Positions 1-5,097 of a stretch of 5,320 bases of DNA are shown here, piece by piece. The stretch comes from RGIG426 sp045598065. GTDB lineage: Bacteria > Bacillota > Clostridia > Oscillospirales > Acutalibacteraceae. Location of the stretch: contig JAZLLJ010000070.1 of assembly GCA_045598065.1 (NCBI GenBank), forward strand, positions 1 to 5,320, given 5' to 3'. The position numbers and the translations under genes are program-made. Each line of letters begins with the position of its first letter. Position 1 is the first letter of the stretch. Below the pieces are notes generated by a model that saw only the letters and a program-made list of their open reading frames with translations, had not been told where the DNA came from and did not search any database.

Positions 1-4
1 CATT

Positions 5-10
5 CCTCCT
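5..10 (-). promoter_or_regulatory. Shine-Dalgarno sequence of a gene beyond the left edge
   Basis: On the minus strand this reads AGGAGG, a perfect ribosome site, lying in the leader downstream of the promoter at 50-78. An ATG follows at 3-1 with only one base between, which is too close for normal initiation. The real start codon is therefore more likely a few bases further left, outside the window. Nothing can be said about the product. Confidence 0.6.
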
Positions 11-49
11 AAAGCGCGTTTTGTGTCCGGGTTGAACTTTGTTGTGCTC

Positions 50-78
50 AATATAACATAAAAAGGAAAAAATGTAAA
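50..78 (-). promoter_or_regulatory. Sigma-A type promoter, minus strand, extended -10
   Basis: Read on the minus strand, a -35 box TTTACA (78-73) is followed by a 17-bp spacer and a -10 box TATATT (55-50). Each matches the consensus at five of six bases. The -10 is preceded by TGT (58-56), an extended -10 element. The leader would begin near position 43 and reach the ribosome site at 5-10. It drives the gene beyond the left edge. The preceding terminator (82-112) lies directly upstream, so this gene is insulated from the lipoprotein gene. Confidence 0.7.
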
Positions 79-81
79 GCA

Positions 82-112
82 AAAAGCCGCAGGGATGTTT
101 CTTGCGGCTTTT
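82..112 (-). terminator. Intrinsic terminator, best on the minus strand
   Basis: A 10-bp stem AAAAGCCGCA / TGCGGCTTTT (82-91 with 103-112) encloses an 11-nt loop. On the minus strand the stem runs into TTTTTGCTTT; on the plus strand the T tract is slightly shorter, so it may work both ways. It stops minus-strand transcription just before the promoter at 50-78. Because the lipoprotein gene already has its own terminator at 278-312, this second one implies either a back-up or a separate short transcript from 113-277. Confidence 0.7.
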
Positions 113-277
113 GCGTTATTGCAAAGAAAAGATGGTGAGCCATGACGGCATCGGAAAGTTCGGATTTGCTGATAATTCGAGGGTTGAAAATCGCCGTCAA
201 AGAAACGGACGACGACATCGAAACTGCTTTTGAGGGTGATTCGGACACTTGTTCTTCCATAAAAACACTGTTCCACC
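113..277. other. Intergenic interval between two terminators, no supported gene
   Basis: This ~165-bp stretch is open on both strands but holds no convincing gene. On the plus strand an ATG at 142 opens 58 codons to a stop at 316-318. It has a GGTGAG only two bases before the ATG and runs through a terminator. On the minus strand a 70-codon frame starts at 260, has no good ribosome site, and runs through the terminator at 82-112 and the next promoter. Neither predicted peptide is recognisable. A small RNA ending at the 82-112 terminator or a decayed gene remnant are possible; no promoter for such an RNA was identified. Confidence 0.25.
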
Positions 278-312
278 AAAAAAAGACGATTGCATTCGCG
301 ACCGTCTTTTTT
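278..312 (-). terminator. Intrinsic terminator of the lipoprotein gene
   Basis: A 10-bp stem AAAAAAGACG / CGTCTTTTTT (279-288 with 303-312) has a 14-nt loop. On the minus strand it ends in seven Ts (284-278). It lies ten bases downstream of the lipoprotein stop codon at 324-322, the expected place for its terminator. The symmetric A and T tracts would also let it act on plus-strand transcripts. Confidence 0.8.
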
Positions 313-321
313 ACGTGAATC

Positions 322-780
322 TTACGGGGTGGATTCTTCTACCGAAGTAACGGTGGCGTTGCCGTCCAAATCGGCGTACACGATGACTTTGTAGGTGGTG
401 TCATCGTCAGTGCTTTCGGCATCGGCAGGATGGCCGGTGCAAAGAAAGGCGTAGTTCATACCTGAGACCACTTGGGTGCTGAGCAGTGAAACGGGGGTAT
501 AGACCATACCGTCGTCCTCAAAGGTCTCCATCGCTTTGTCGAACGCTTTTTGGGCGGCTTCGGTAATGACGCCGTCTTCGGAATCCGTCCAACCGCCGCA
601 AATCGGCTGTGTGGGCATTTCGACGTCGCTGTCGTCGGCAACGATTTGGATGTGATCCGGCTGCGAGGCGGGGGAAGAAGACGTTGAAGCAGAGGAGGAT
701 TTCTCGTCTGCTTTTTTGCAAGCGGTAAGGCCGCAGGCGACCGCCAGCGTCAAAACCGCAAGAATGGCTATTTTTTTCAT
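322..780 (-). CDS. Secreted lipoprotein with cystatin-like C-terminal domain
   Basis: This is a 152-residue predicted lipoprotein. A short basic N-terminus (M-K-K) and hydrophobic segment (about 4-19) lead to the lipobox L-T-A-C, so Cys21 is the likely lipidated residue and the mature protein sits on the outer membrane face. Residues 22-55 form a Ser/Ala-rich, acidic, low-complexity tether. Residues ~60-150 look like one folded domain: C-G-G-W at 61-64, a predicted helix around 72-88, a strand with Q-V-V-S-G-M-N-Y at 103-110, then Y-K-V-I-V-Y-A (130-136) and a final strand near 142-147. Gly-Gly, helix, Q-x-V-x-G and two more strands match the cystatin plan (known for cysteine-protease inhibitors); inhibition itself is inference, and the second-loop Pro-Trp is absent. 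Cys61 and Cys114 could form a disulfide. The start is fixed by AAAAGGAG (796-789), eight bases upstream. It is transcribed alone, divergently from the acyltransferase gene. Confidence 0.85.
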   Translation of the reverse strand: MKKIAILAVLTLAVACGLTACKKADEKSSSASTSSSPASQPDHIQIVADDSDVEMPTQPICGGWTDSEDGVITEAAQKAFDKAMETFEDDGMVYTPVSLLSTQVVSGMNYAFLCTGHPADAESTDDDTTYKVIVYADLDGNATVTSVEESTP

Positions 781-809
781 ATAAAAAACTCCTTTTACAG
801 TGTGTGTTC

Positions 810-838
810 AGTATACGGTTTTTTTGTAGAAAAAGCAA
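810..838 (-). promoter_or_regulatory. Promoter of the lipoprotein gene
   Basis: On the minus strand TTGCTT (838-833) is followed by 17 bp and TATACT (815-810). The -10 matches at five of six bases and the -35 at three, so this is probably a moderate promoter or one helped by a regulator. Its -35 lies inside the left arm of the inverted repeat at 828-856. The putP promoter has the same pair of hexamers and the same spacing. Confidence 0.6.
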
Positions 839-856
839 GCCTTTTTTGCTTTTTCT
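828..856. repeat. Inverted repeat between divergent promoters (possible operator)
   Basis: A perfect 11-bp inverted repeat, AGAAAAAGCAA (828-838) and TTGCTTTTTCT (846-856), is separated by 7 bp. The left arm covers the whole -35 of the lipoprotein promoter. The right arm reaches the first base of the -35 of the acyltransferase promoter. A protein bound here could affect both genes at once. Low base complexity makes chance pairing possible, and a role as a terminator is unlikely because the stem is A/T-rich with no separate T tail. Confidence 0.4.
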
Positions 857-885
857 TGACAAACCTTCGAGTAGTAGACTATAAT
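856..885 (+). promoter_or_regulatory. Strong promoter of the first acyltransferase gene
   Basis: A perfect -35 TTGACA (856-861) and perfect -10 TATAAT (880-885) are separated by 18 bp. An A/T-rich stretch upstream resembles an UP element. Transcription should begin near 892, giving a short leader of about 30 nt before the TTG start at 923. Confidence 0.85.
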
Positions 886-922
886 AAAAGCCAACAAATT
901 CCGCAGAAGGGAGGAAACGACT

Positions 923-2023
923 TTGACAAAACGTGTCAGCGCGATTGACTGGATCAAACTGTTTTTGGCAGTCGGCGTAATGGTGTTTCATTACGGCGAA
1001 GTCATCTCGGTGAATTACGGCGTGAACTGCCAGATTTTGCCCGGCGGCAATTTGGCGGTCGAAGGGTTTTTCCTCATTTCCGGATTTTTGTTTATGCGGT
1101 CGTTGGAGCGGTATGAGCAGACCGGCGTTTATCCCTCTTGCCCGAAAGTGGTATTTCACCGCTATTTGCGGATTTTGTATTGGTTACTTCCGGCGGTGAT
1201 TGTGGATGCTTTCGTCGTGTGGGGCGGCGTGGAATGGCTGACAGCCTCCGAAATGTTTGCCCGTTTGCCGAAAGTGCTGTTCGAGGTGGTTCCGCTTCAA
1301 ATGGCAGGCTTTTCCGCCGAGTATTTGACCGGCGTTTCTTGGTATATTTCGGCAATGCTGCTTTGTGTGTTGTTCTTTTACCCGTTGGCGCGCCGCAATC
1401 CCCGTTCGTTCGGACGGGAACTGTGTCCCATCGTGGCGGTGGTGATATACGGTATTTTGTATTATAACACCCAATGCCTTGTCAACCCGTCCGAGTGGAT
1501 GTTCCATGTTGTGCGCAAAGGCCTTTTGCGTGGGCTTGCGGATATGGCGGCAGGTTGTTTCCTGTATGAGTGTATTCGTGCCGCCGAAAATGAGACGGTC
1601 ACGGTGTTCCGCCGCATAGTGTATACGGTGGCGGCGGCGATGTGTGTCGCCGGATGCGTGGCGATTATGCTGTTGACGCACGCGTCGTATTACGATTTTA
1701 TTTTTGTGTGCCTGGCGTTTGGATTTTTGTATTTTGCTGTCGGCCAAAAGACCGTGTTCGCGCTGTTCTTAAACCACGAGTGGTCAAAGCATATCGGCAC
1801 GGTGTCTACTATTGTGTTTTTGGTGCATTATCCGCTCGCGCGGTATTTTGCCGTGTGGTATCTGCCGGCGGATATTTGGAGCCGTTTCGGAAGCTATCTG
1901 TTACACGTGGCGGCTTCGGGCGTGATTGTGTTCCTTGCTGGCTCGCTATTTAAGGGAATCGTTTGGTATTTCTCCGTTTACCGAAAAGAAAAAGCAAAAG
2001 CGCTTTCGAAAGTTGAAGAATAA
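923..2023 (+). CDS. Acyltransferase 3 family integral membrane protein
   Basis: This is a 366-residue multi-pass membrane protein of the Acyltransferase-3 (OafA/YrhL) family. Members typically move acetyl or other acyl groups across the membrane onto surface polysaccharides, peptidoglycan or lipids. Supporting signs are the first membrane helix with K12-x10-H23 (the family's basic-x10-His motif, here with Lys), A-V-E-G-F-F-L-I-S-G-F-L-F at 45-57, the basic R-Y-L-R at 80-83, S-W-Y-I-S-A at 139-144, a G-L-L-R-G-L-A-D-M stretch near 200, and V-F-L-V-H-Y-P-L at 298-305 late in the protein. About ten hydrophobic segments are visible and the tail is Lys-rich. The start is a TTG, set by AGGGAGG (908-914) eight bases upstream; no ATG competes nearby. 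The gene has its own strong promoter, and its stop codon overlaps the terminator stem. The acceptor molecule cannot be read from the sequence. Confidence 0.88.
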   Translation: MTKRVSAIDWIKLFLAVGVMVFHYGEVISVNYGVNCQILPGGNLAVEGFFLISGFLFMRSLERYEQTGVYPSCPKVVFHRYLRILYWLLPAVIVDAFVVWGGVEWLTASEMFARLPKVLFEVVPLQMAGFSAEYLTGVSWYISAMLLCVLFFYPLARRNPRSFGRELCPIVAVVIYGILYYNTQCLVNPSEWMFHVVRKGLLRGLADMAAGCFLYECIRAAENETVTVFRRIVYTVAAAMCVAGCVAIMLLTHASYYDFIFVCLAFGFLYFAVGQKTVFALFLNHEWSKHIGTVSTIVFLVHYPLARYFAVWYLPADIWSRFGSYLLHVAASGVIVFLAGSLFKGIVWYFSVYRKEKAKALSKVEE

Positions 2024-2048
2024 AAAAGACCGCACGGCGGTCTTTTTT
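2022..2048 (+). terminator. Intrinsic terminator after the first acyltransferase gene
   Basis: A perfect 12-bp stem AAAAAAGACCGC / GCGGTCTTTTTT (2022-2033 with 2037-2048) has a 3-nt loop and a terminal run of six Ts. The acyltransferase stop codon (2021-2023) is partly within the stem. The symmetric A and T tracts make it potentially bidirectional. It isolates this gene from putP. Confidence 0.9.
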
Positions 2049-2081
2049 ATGCCTTGACCGCATGTTTTTTTTGGAAAAAAC

Positions 2082-2110
2082 TTGCTTTTTTTACCGCTTC
2101 ATGCTATACT
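2082..2110 (+). promoter_or_regulatory. putP promoter, extended -10
   Basis: TTGCTT (2082-2087), a 17-bp spacer and TATACT (2105-2110) form a sigma-A type promoter. TG at 2102-2103, one base before the -10, makes it an extended -10 promoter, which compensates for the weak -35. The transcript would start near 2117, giving a leader of about 45 nt that contains the hairpin at 2127-2147. Confidence 0.7.
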
Positions 2111-2126
2111 ACACACAATTATTGTG

Positions 2127-2147
2127 CTTTTTTGCAACGCAAAAAAG
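2127..2147 (+). promoter_or_regulatory. Leader hairpin directly before the putP ribosome site
   Basis: A perfect 9-bp stem CTTTTTTGC / GCAAAAAAG (2127-2135 with 2139-2147) closes on the 3-nt loop AAC. Its last base touches the purine-rich ribosome-binding stretch 2147-2157. It has no T tail, so it is not a terminator. It could protect the 5' end of the mRNA or tune ribosome access; which of these is inference. Confidence 0.45.
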
Positions 2148-2162
2148 GAAAGAGGGGTTTGT

Positions 2163-3656
2163 ATGAACTATACCGAGTTGGCCGTGTTTATTGCCTACTT
2201 CCTGTTTATGATCGGCATCGGACTTTACTTCTTCTTTAAGTCGAAAGGCGAAGGAGAGAAAGGGTATTTCTTGGGCGGTCGCCAAATGGGACCGTGGGTA
2301 TCGGCGCTTTCCGCCGGTGCTTCGGATATGTCGGCGTGGGTGCTGATGGGCCTTCCGGCTTCTATCTGTGCTTTCGGTATGGGCCAAACGTGGATTGCCA
2401 TTGGCCTTGCCATCGGCTATATGCTCAGTTGGATTTTCGAGGCGCCCCGTCTGCGCCGCTTTACCATTAAAGCCAACGACTCCATTACGGTGCCGCAGTA
2501 TTTGACCAACCGCTTTATGTCTAAGAGCAAAGCGCTGCAAATCATCTGCGCCGTGATCTTCCTCGTGGCGTACACCGTGTATGCGGCGTCCAGCGTGAAA
2601 GCCTGTGGTACGCTGTTTAATCAGGTAATTGGTATTGATGCGAAAGTGGCGATGTATATTGCCGCCGCGATCATCATTTCTTACACCTTCCTCGGCGGCT
2701 TCTCCGCCGTGTGCTGGACCGACTTCTTCCAAGGTATGCTGATGCTTGCCGCGTTGATGATTGCCCCGATCGTGGCGCTCGTCGGTATGAAAGTCGGCAC
2801 GCTTCCGACTCATGACCTGCCTGACGGTTTCTGGAACTTCGCCTCTGACTGGAAAGATATTGTTTCCGGTCTCGGTTGGGGCCTCGGCTACTTCGGTATG
2901 CCGCATATCATTGTGCGCTTTATGTCTATCCGTTCGGAAAAAGACCTCAAAAAGTCCCGCGTGATCGGTATTACTTGGACCACCATCATTCTGCTGATGG
3001 CGGCGGTTGCGGCGACGTCCGGTCGTATGTTCCTCGGCGAGATGCAGGATACCGAGCTCGTGTTTATCAAAATCGTGCGCAAGCTGTTCCCGGCGTTGGC
3101 GTCCGGCGTGCTGCTGTCGGCCATCTTGGCGGCGGCAATGTCCACGGCGGATTCCCAGCTGCTCGCGGCGTCCTCGGCGTTTGCCAGCGACGTGTATAAA
3201 CCGGTGTTCCGCAAAAAAGCCGGCGACAAAGAGATGCTGTGGGCGGGCCGTGTGGTGGTTATCATTATCGCGCTCGTGGCGCTGTTCATCGCCGCTAACC
3301 CCAACTCCGGCACGATCATGGGCCTTGTGGAAAACGCGTGGGGCTTGTTCGGTGCGGCGTTTGGACCTGCGATTATGTTGAGCCTCTTTTGGAAACGGTT
3401 TAACCTCGCAGGTTGTATCGCCGGCATTGTCTCCGGTACGGTTGTGGATGCTGCGTGGCTGATCATCTTCAATTACAGCATCAATGAAGCCGGCGACAAC
3501 CTGATTATGAACACGGTGTGCAACGGTGTGTATGAAATCGTGCCTGCCACCATCATCGGCTTCATTGTGGCGATTGTGGTGACGCTTGCCACCAAGAAAC
3601 CCTCTGCTGAGGTTGAAGCACTGTTTGAAGAAGCTTCGCAACCGGAAGCGGAATAA
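2163..3656 (+). CDS. putP: Sodium/proline symporter PutP
   Basis: This is a 497-residue Na+/L-proline symporter of the solute:sodium symporter family (E. coli PutP is 502 residues), with about 13 membrane helices. It imports proline with sodium for nutrition or osmoprotection. Family residues fall at the same numbers as in E. coli near the N-terminus: Arg40 in F-L-G-G-R, and Asp55 and Ser57 in S-A-G-A-S-D-M-S (helix 2, Na+ site). Helix 7 has G-W-G-L-G-Y-F-G-M-P-H at 238-248. Ser327-Thr328 in A-A-A-M-S-T match the second Na+-site pair of E. coli (340/341). G-F-S-A-V-C-W-T-D-F at 179-188 and W-G-L-F-G-A-A-F-G-P at 393-402 are also typical. The start is ATG 2163, after GAGGGG (2152-2157). An in-frame ATG at 2082 is rejected because it lies in the -35 box. 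No proline dehydrogenase gene is seen, so uptake need not be tied to catabolism. No key residue is missing. Confidence 0.95.
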   Translation: MNYTELAVFIAYFLFMIGIGLYFFFKSKGEGEKGYFLGGRQMGPWVSALSAGASDMSAWVLMGLPASICAFGMGQTWIAIGLAIGYMLSWIFEAPRLRRFTIKANDSITVPQYLTNRFMSKSKALQIICAVIFLVAYTVYAASSVKACGTLFNQVIGIDAKVAMYIAAAIIISYTFLGGFSAVCWTDFFQGMLMLAALMIAPIVALVGMKVGTLPTHDLPDGFWNFASDWKDIVSGLGWGLGYFGMPHIIVRFMSIRSEKDLKKSRVIGITWTTIILLMAAVAATSGRMFLGEMQDTELVFIKIVRKLFPALASGVLLSAILAAAMSTADSQLLAASSAFASDVYKPVFRKKAGDKEMLWAGRVVVIIIALVALFIAANPNSGTIMGLVENAWGLFGAAFGPAIMLSLFWKRFNLAGCIAGIVSGTVVDAAWLIIFNYSINEAGDNLIMNTVCNGVYEIVPATIIGFIVAIVVTLATKKPSAEVEALFEEASQPEAE

Positions 3657-3665
3657 TCTTTTGCA

Positions 3666-3696
3666 AAAAACCCGACGGAGCAATCGTCGGGTTTTT
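3666..3696 (+). terminator. Intrinsic terminator after putP
   Basis: A 12-bp stem AAAAACCCGACG / CGTCGGGTTTTT (3666-3677 with 3685-3696) has a 7-nt loop, a GC-rich core and a run of five Ts. It lies ten bases after the putP stop. The next gene begins only 33 bp later with no clear promoter between, so some read-through is probably needed and the terminator may set the lower expression of the downstream genes. Confidence 0.85.
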
Positions 3697-3715
3697 ATGC
3701 GTATGTACCTTTGCG

Positions 3716-3722
3716 AAAGGAG
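3716..3722 (+). promoter_or_regulatory. Ribosome-binding site that fixes the second acyltransferase start
   Basis: AAAGGAG lies seven bases before ATG 3730. The same frame is open back to 3586, but that longer form would overlap the end of putP and pass through the terminator stem at 3666-3696. The ATG at 3730 is therefore the start. Confidence 0.8.
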
Positions 3723-3729
3723 TTTTACA

Positions 3730-4815
3730 ATGAAAGAACGTCAAAAAGGCATTGACCTCGGTTGGGTGTCGGACAGCCGCAACGAAATTTACGGTCTTGC
3801 GATTTTGTGGATTATGCTCTACCACGGTTTTTTCTGGAATCATTTTAACTACTCCTTTGGGCTTGCGTGGCTTGATCCGCTCCGAAGGGCGCTTGAAGCC
3901 GGAAGTTGCGGCGTGGAGGTTTTCCTTTTCCTTTCCGGTATCAGTTTGTATTACAGTTTTTCTCGCAACCAGGATATGATGCGGTTTTACAAGAGACGGT
4001 ATCGGCGACTGCTTCCGGCGTTGTGGATTATTGCCGGTTCCTATTGGTTTCTTATGCTCATAAAAGAGCTGTTCATCAATAACGCTCCCGTGATAAAATC
4101 GTTCGGCCGCTTTATTGTTAAAATGACGCAGTTGAACTTCTGGTTTGGCGACGACATGTTGACGTGGTATGTGGCGGCGATTGCGGTGTTTTATTTTGTG
4201 TATCCTGCTTTGTACCACTACCTTTATGACGACGAGAAAAAGACCGGTCGCCGCTTTGCGTTTTTGTTTGTGTTTTCCATTGTGGCGATTTTGTCTATTT
4301 GGGTTAGCTATAAAAACGTGACCTATGAACGGTTGGAACGTGCGCTGACGCGCTTCCCGATTTTCCTGCTCGGTTGCGGAATGGGCAAAATGGTGCATGA
4401 CCGAAAGAAGGTATCCTTTGCGTGGATAGCGCTTCCGGCGGTTTTGCTCGCGTCGGCAATGGTGATTGACCGTACGGATGCTATCGTCTGGATGAAAAGT
4501 CACGCGCTGTGGCGTTATCCGATGTTGTTTATCGGGTTTTCCGTTACAATGTTTGCCGGCTTGTTTTTCCACTACATTTCGTGGAAGCCGCTGCATCGGT
4601 TTTTCCGGTTTTTCGGCGATAGGTCGTTGGAATTTTATTTATCCCACATCATTTTGTATCATTTGTTCCAATACATATGGGGAGAGGATCCGCTTTCGTT
4701 CGCGCGTTATTTCTTCTTACTGCTTCTCTCTGTCCCGGTATCCATGCTGACGGTGAAAATCGAGGACGTCATTCTTTCGAAAAAACCGAAAAAAGAGCCT
4801 GCACCTACCGCATAA
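3730..4815 (+). CDS. Acyltransferase 3 family membrane protein, second copy type
   Basis: This is a 361-residue multi-pass membrane protein, also of the Acyltransferase-3 family but clearly divergent from the one at 923-2023. Evidence includes His32 at the end of the first membrane helix (A-I-L-W-I-M-L-Y-H), G-V-E-V-F-L-F-L-S-G-I-S-L at 61-73, the basic patch K-R-R-Y-R-R at 88-93 before L-L-P-A-L, T-W-Y-V-A-A at 145-150, R-F-P-I-F-L-L-G at 208-215, and G-D-R-S-L-E-F-Y-L-S-H near 296-306. The position 11 residues before His32 is Tyr21, not the usual Arg or Lys; the nearest upstream Arg is 17. This may mark a subfamily with a different acceptor. The C-terminus is Lys/Pro-rich and probably cytoplasmic. 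It likely depends on read-through from putP and is followed after 45 bp by a small membrane-protein gene, probably co-transcribed. The substrate is unknown. Confidence 0.87.
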   Translation: MKERQKGIDLGWVSDSRNEIYGLAILWIMLYHGFFWNHFNYSFGLAWLDPLRRALEAGSCGVEVFLFLSGISLYYSFSRNQDMMRFYKRRYRRLLPALWIIAGSYWFLMLIKELFINNAPVIKSFGRFIVKMTQLNFWFGDDMLTWYVAAIAVFYFVYPALYHYLYDDEKKTGRRFAFLFVFSIVAILSIWVSYKNVTYERLERALTRFPIFLLGCGMGKMVHDRKKVSFAWIALPAVLLASAMVIDRTDAIVWMKSHALWRYPMLFIGFSVTMFAGLFFHYISWKPLHRFFRFFGDRSLEFYLSHIILYHLFQYIWGEDPLSFARYFFLLLLSVPVSMLTVKIEDVILSKKPKKEPAPTA

Positions 4816-4829
4816 ATGCTCCGTTTTCG

Positions 4830-4857
4830 TCCACACTAATCGCAGAAGGAGTGTGGA
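4830..4857 (+). promoter_or_regulatory. Hairpin overlapping the ribosome site of the 58-residue gene
   Basis: A perfect 8-bp stem TCCACACT / AGTGTGGA (4830-4837 with 4850-4857) encloses a 12-nt loop. The ribosome site AGAAGGAG (4844-4851) lies mostly in this loop, with its last two bases in the stem, and the ATG follows at 4861. With no T tail it is not a terminator. It could lower or regulate translation; this is inferred from position only. Confidence 0.45.
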
Positions 4858-4860
4858 AAG

Positions 4861-5037
4861 ATGAAAAGCAAGATGAGCTTTGTAAAAGGTATGGGCATCG
4901 GTACCGCTGTTGGAATGGTTTCGGGTGCGGTGGGGTATGCTGTGGTGAAACAGAACAAGCACAGTATGAAAAAGAACGTGTCCAAGGCGCTCAAAGATAT
5001 GAGCCGCCTGGTGGACAACGTCGGCAATATGTTTTAA
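4861..5037 (+). CDS. Small glycine-zipper membrane protein
   Basis: This is a 58-residue predicted protein with one hydrophobic segment (about 7-29) that is rich in glycine: Gly10, 12, 14, 18, 22 and 25. Gly14-x3-Gly18-x3-Gly22 forms a glycine-zipper pattern suited to close helix packing. The rest (30-58) is basic and amphipathic, with repeated Lys and Met and a hydrophobic V-D-N-V-G-N-M-F end. This arrangement resembles small YtxH-like or uncharacterised Clostridia proteins; that resemblance is from memory and not tested. The ATG is set by AGAAGGAG (4844-4851) nine bases upstream. The gene is 45 bp after the second acyltransferase gene with no promoter between, so the two are probably one transcript. 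It could be an accessory subunit or an independent envelope protein. No function is assigned. Confidence 0.75.
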   Translation: MKSKMSFVKGMGIGTAVGMVSGAVGYAVVKQNKHSMKKNVSKALKDMSRLVDNVGNMF

Positions 5038-5044
5038 CAAAAAC

Positions 5045-5068
5045 AAAAACCCGAGCGAATTGGCCGGG
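5045..5068 (-). terminator. Probable minus-strand terminator
   Basis: The stem CCCG / CGGG (5050-5053 with 5065-5068) is continued by GC / GC (5055-5056 with 5063-5064) across one bulged A, with a 6-nt loop. On the minus strand it is followed by TTTTTGTTT, a good tail. On the plus strand there is no T run, so it is a poor terminator for the 58-residue gene. It suggests transcription entering 5070-5320 from the right. Confidence 0.5.
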
Positions 5069-5069
5069 A

Positions 5070-5097
5070 GTTCTTAAGGAATGTATTCCTTGAGAAC
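5070..5097. repeat. 12-bp hairpin with tetraloop
   Basis: GTTCTTAAGGAA (5070-5081) pairs with TTCCTTGAGAAC (5086-5097) around the loop TGTA, with one G-T pair on the plus strand. No T run follows on either strand, so it is not an intrinsic terminator. Its right arm also belongs to the left arm of the larger hairpin 5089-5195, so the two folds are mutually exclusive. Confidence 0.55.

Noticed and set aside
48..260. 70-codon minus-strand open frame
   Set aside because: It crosses the terminator at 82-112 and the promoter at 50-78 and has only a weak, distant GGTGG upstream of its ATG.
1184..1747. 187-codon minus-strand open frame opposite the first acyltransferase
   Set aside because: Shadow frame without start signals or recognisable features, fully inside a supported gene.
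2065..2080. T8-GG-A6 palindrome before the putP promoter
   Set aside because: Only A/T pairing with a 2-nt loop; it is best explained as an A/T-rich upstream region rather than a specific structure.
2082..2162. Upstream ATG giving putP 27 extra residues
   Set aside because: This ATG overlaps the -35 box of the putP promoter and would lie outside the transcript; the ATG at 2163 has a ribosome site and matches E. coli PutP numbering.
2109..3683. 524-codon open frame on the minus strand opposite putP
   Set aside because: It is rich in His and Arg with no membrane or domain pattern, has no ribosome site, and lies exactly antisense to a clear PutP. It is a by-product of putP codon use.
3562..4596. 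344-codon open frame on the minus strand opposite the second acyltransferase
   Set aside because: Low-complexity basic composition, no start signals, and complete overlap with a well-supported membrane protein on the other strand.
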